Source: JACPIL01 sp964362365 (lineage in GTDB: Archaea; Nanobdellota; Nanobdellia; Woesearchaeales; GW2011-AR9). Taken from it: a stretch of DNA of 30,613 bases. How positions within the stretch are numbered: the first letter of the stretch is position 1; each line of letters starts with the position of its first letter. The notes beneath the pieces were generated by a model. The model ran no database searches, was not told where the DNA came from, and was given only the letters and a program-made list of their open reading frames with translations. The stretch covers positions 1 through 30,613 of the forward strand of contig CAYIEF010000008.1 of NCBI GenBank assembly GCA_964362365.1, read 5' to 3'. Positions 30,395 to 30,613 of the stretch are shown in pieces. Position numbers and translations under genes: made by a program.

Positions 30395-30603
30395 AGAAAA
30401 ATGAATTGATTTTCATCGAACACATAGAAGATTCCATTAAGAATATTGAACAATTCATGGATAGCATATCTAAGGATCGCTTTTTCAAGGACAAAGAAAA
30501 ACAACACGCAGTAGTAAGGGCTATTGAAATTATTGGTGAAGCTACAAAGAATCTTTCCTTGCAAGCTAATTATTTTGCAGGAATCAGTTGTTCAATTTCC
30601 TGA
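30391..30603 (+). pseudogene. truncated HepT-like HEPN toxin
   Basis: It begins like the intact toxin (MKKNELIFIEHIEDSIKNIE, later RAIEIIGEATKNL) but after about residue 56 the sequence leaves the family and stops at residue 70. The DVPWKDIAGM segment and the catalytic R-x4-H-x-Y are missing. The junction coincides with the 3' end of a minus-strand frame entering from the right edge, so recombination or insertion has replaced the second half. Confidence 0.75.
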
Positions 30604-30613
30604 AGTTCATCTT
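30570..30613 (-). CDS. possible 3' end of a gene entering from the right edge
   Basis: On the minus strand a frame open from the window edge reads DELQEIEQLIPAK and ends at TAA (30570-30572). It looks like a normal helical protein C-terminus and overlaps the aberrant end of the truncated HEPN gene. Its identity cannot be told from 13 residues. Confidence 0.4.
   Translation of the reverse strand, partial: DELQEIEQLIPAK

Noticed and set aside
1..30613. CRISPR array, tRNA or rRNA genes
   Set aside because: No regularly spaced repeats and no tRNA-like T-arm plus acceptor arrangement were seen by eye in the intergenic regions; a dedicated tRNA scan was not possible.

Overview
The window is archaeal. 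It encodes TBP, TFE, aIF2-beta, MCM, Orc1/Cdc6, both subunits of D-family DNA polymerase (DP1 and DP2), an RPA-like protein, Hjc, the RNase P protein Rpp30 and a DUF424 protein. The DNA is AT-rich, genes are tightly packed, and many starts lie about 26 nt downstream of a TATA box (leaderless). Many core proteins are short. Together with diversified-protein genes and stacked MNT/HEPN modules this points to a DPANN lineage of the Woesearchaeota/Pacearchaeota type. That placement is inference from gene style; no rRNA is present. No tRNA, rRNA or CRISPR array was found.

Layout. 1-1001: a Cys-rich lipoprotein-like gene and Rpp30. 1076-3917: an overlapping operon for a ubiquitin-like sulfur carrier, its TtuA-type tRNA thiolase, its E1-like activator and an isopentenyltransferase. 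3936-7453: an accessory region with two copies of an 814-bp cassette encoding a 254-residue protein, a nucleotidyltransferase/small-protein pair, a ThiI-like gene and a duplicated remnant of that gene's 3' end. 7496-20704: a replication/transcription block with TBP, MCM, an RPA-like OB protein, a SpoIIM-type membrane protein, an AT-rich origin with inverted ORB elements, Orc1/Cdc6, DP1, and DP2 carrying an intein in its catalytic loop. 20781-25928: a MntA/HepT pair, DUF424, aIF2-beta, a small membrane protein, TFE, a hairpin element, Hjc, two unknown genes and tRNA-dihydrouridine synthase. 25939-30613: a HEPN/wHTH-MNT module inserted behind dus, a dehydrogenase-like protein, RNase Z, a HAD hydrolase, an unknown gene, and a second MntA/HepT locus whose toxin is broken.

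The most unusual system is the pair of cassettes at 3936-4749 and 5794-6607. Within an 81-bp window of each gene they differ at 17 bases. Sixteen are at codon positions 1 or 2, every differing codon pair can be derived from a template rich in AAC/AAT codons, and a GC-rich invariant block follows directly. This is the footprint of adenine-directed mutagenesis by a diversity-generating retroelement (DGR). No reverse transcriptase or template repeat is present, so these look like dispersed targets served in trans.

A second pattern is that two unrelated accessory modules (DGR cassette 2 and the HEPN/MNT module) each sit directly behind a housekeeping tRNA-modification gene. In both cases a duplicated 3' end of that gene lies on the far side (86-bp and 35-bp perfect direct repeats). 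This suggests a shared insertion route that targets gene 3' ends and leaves the host protein intact.
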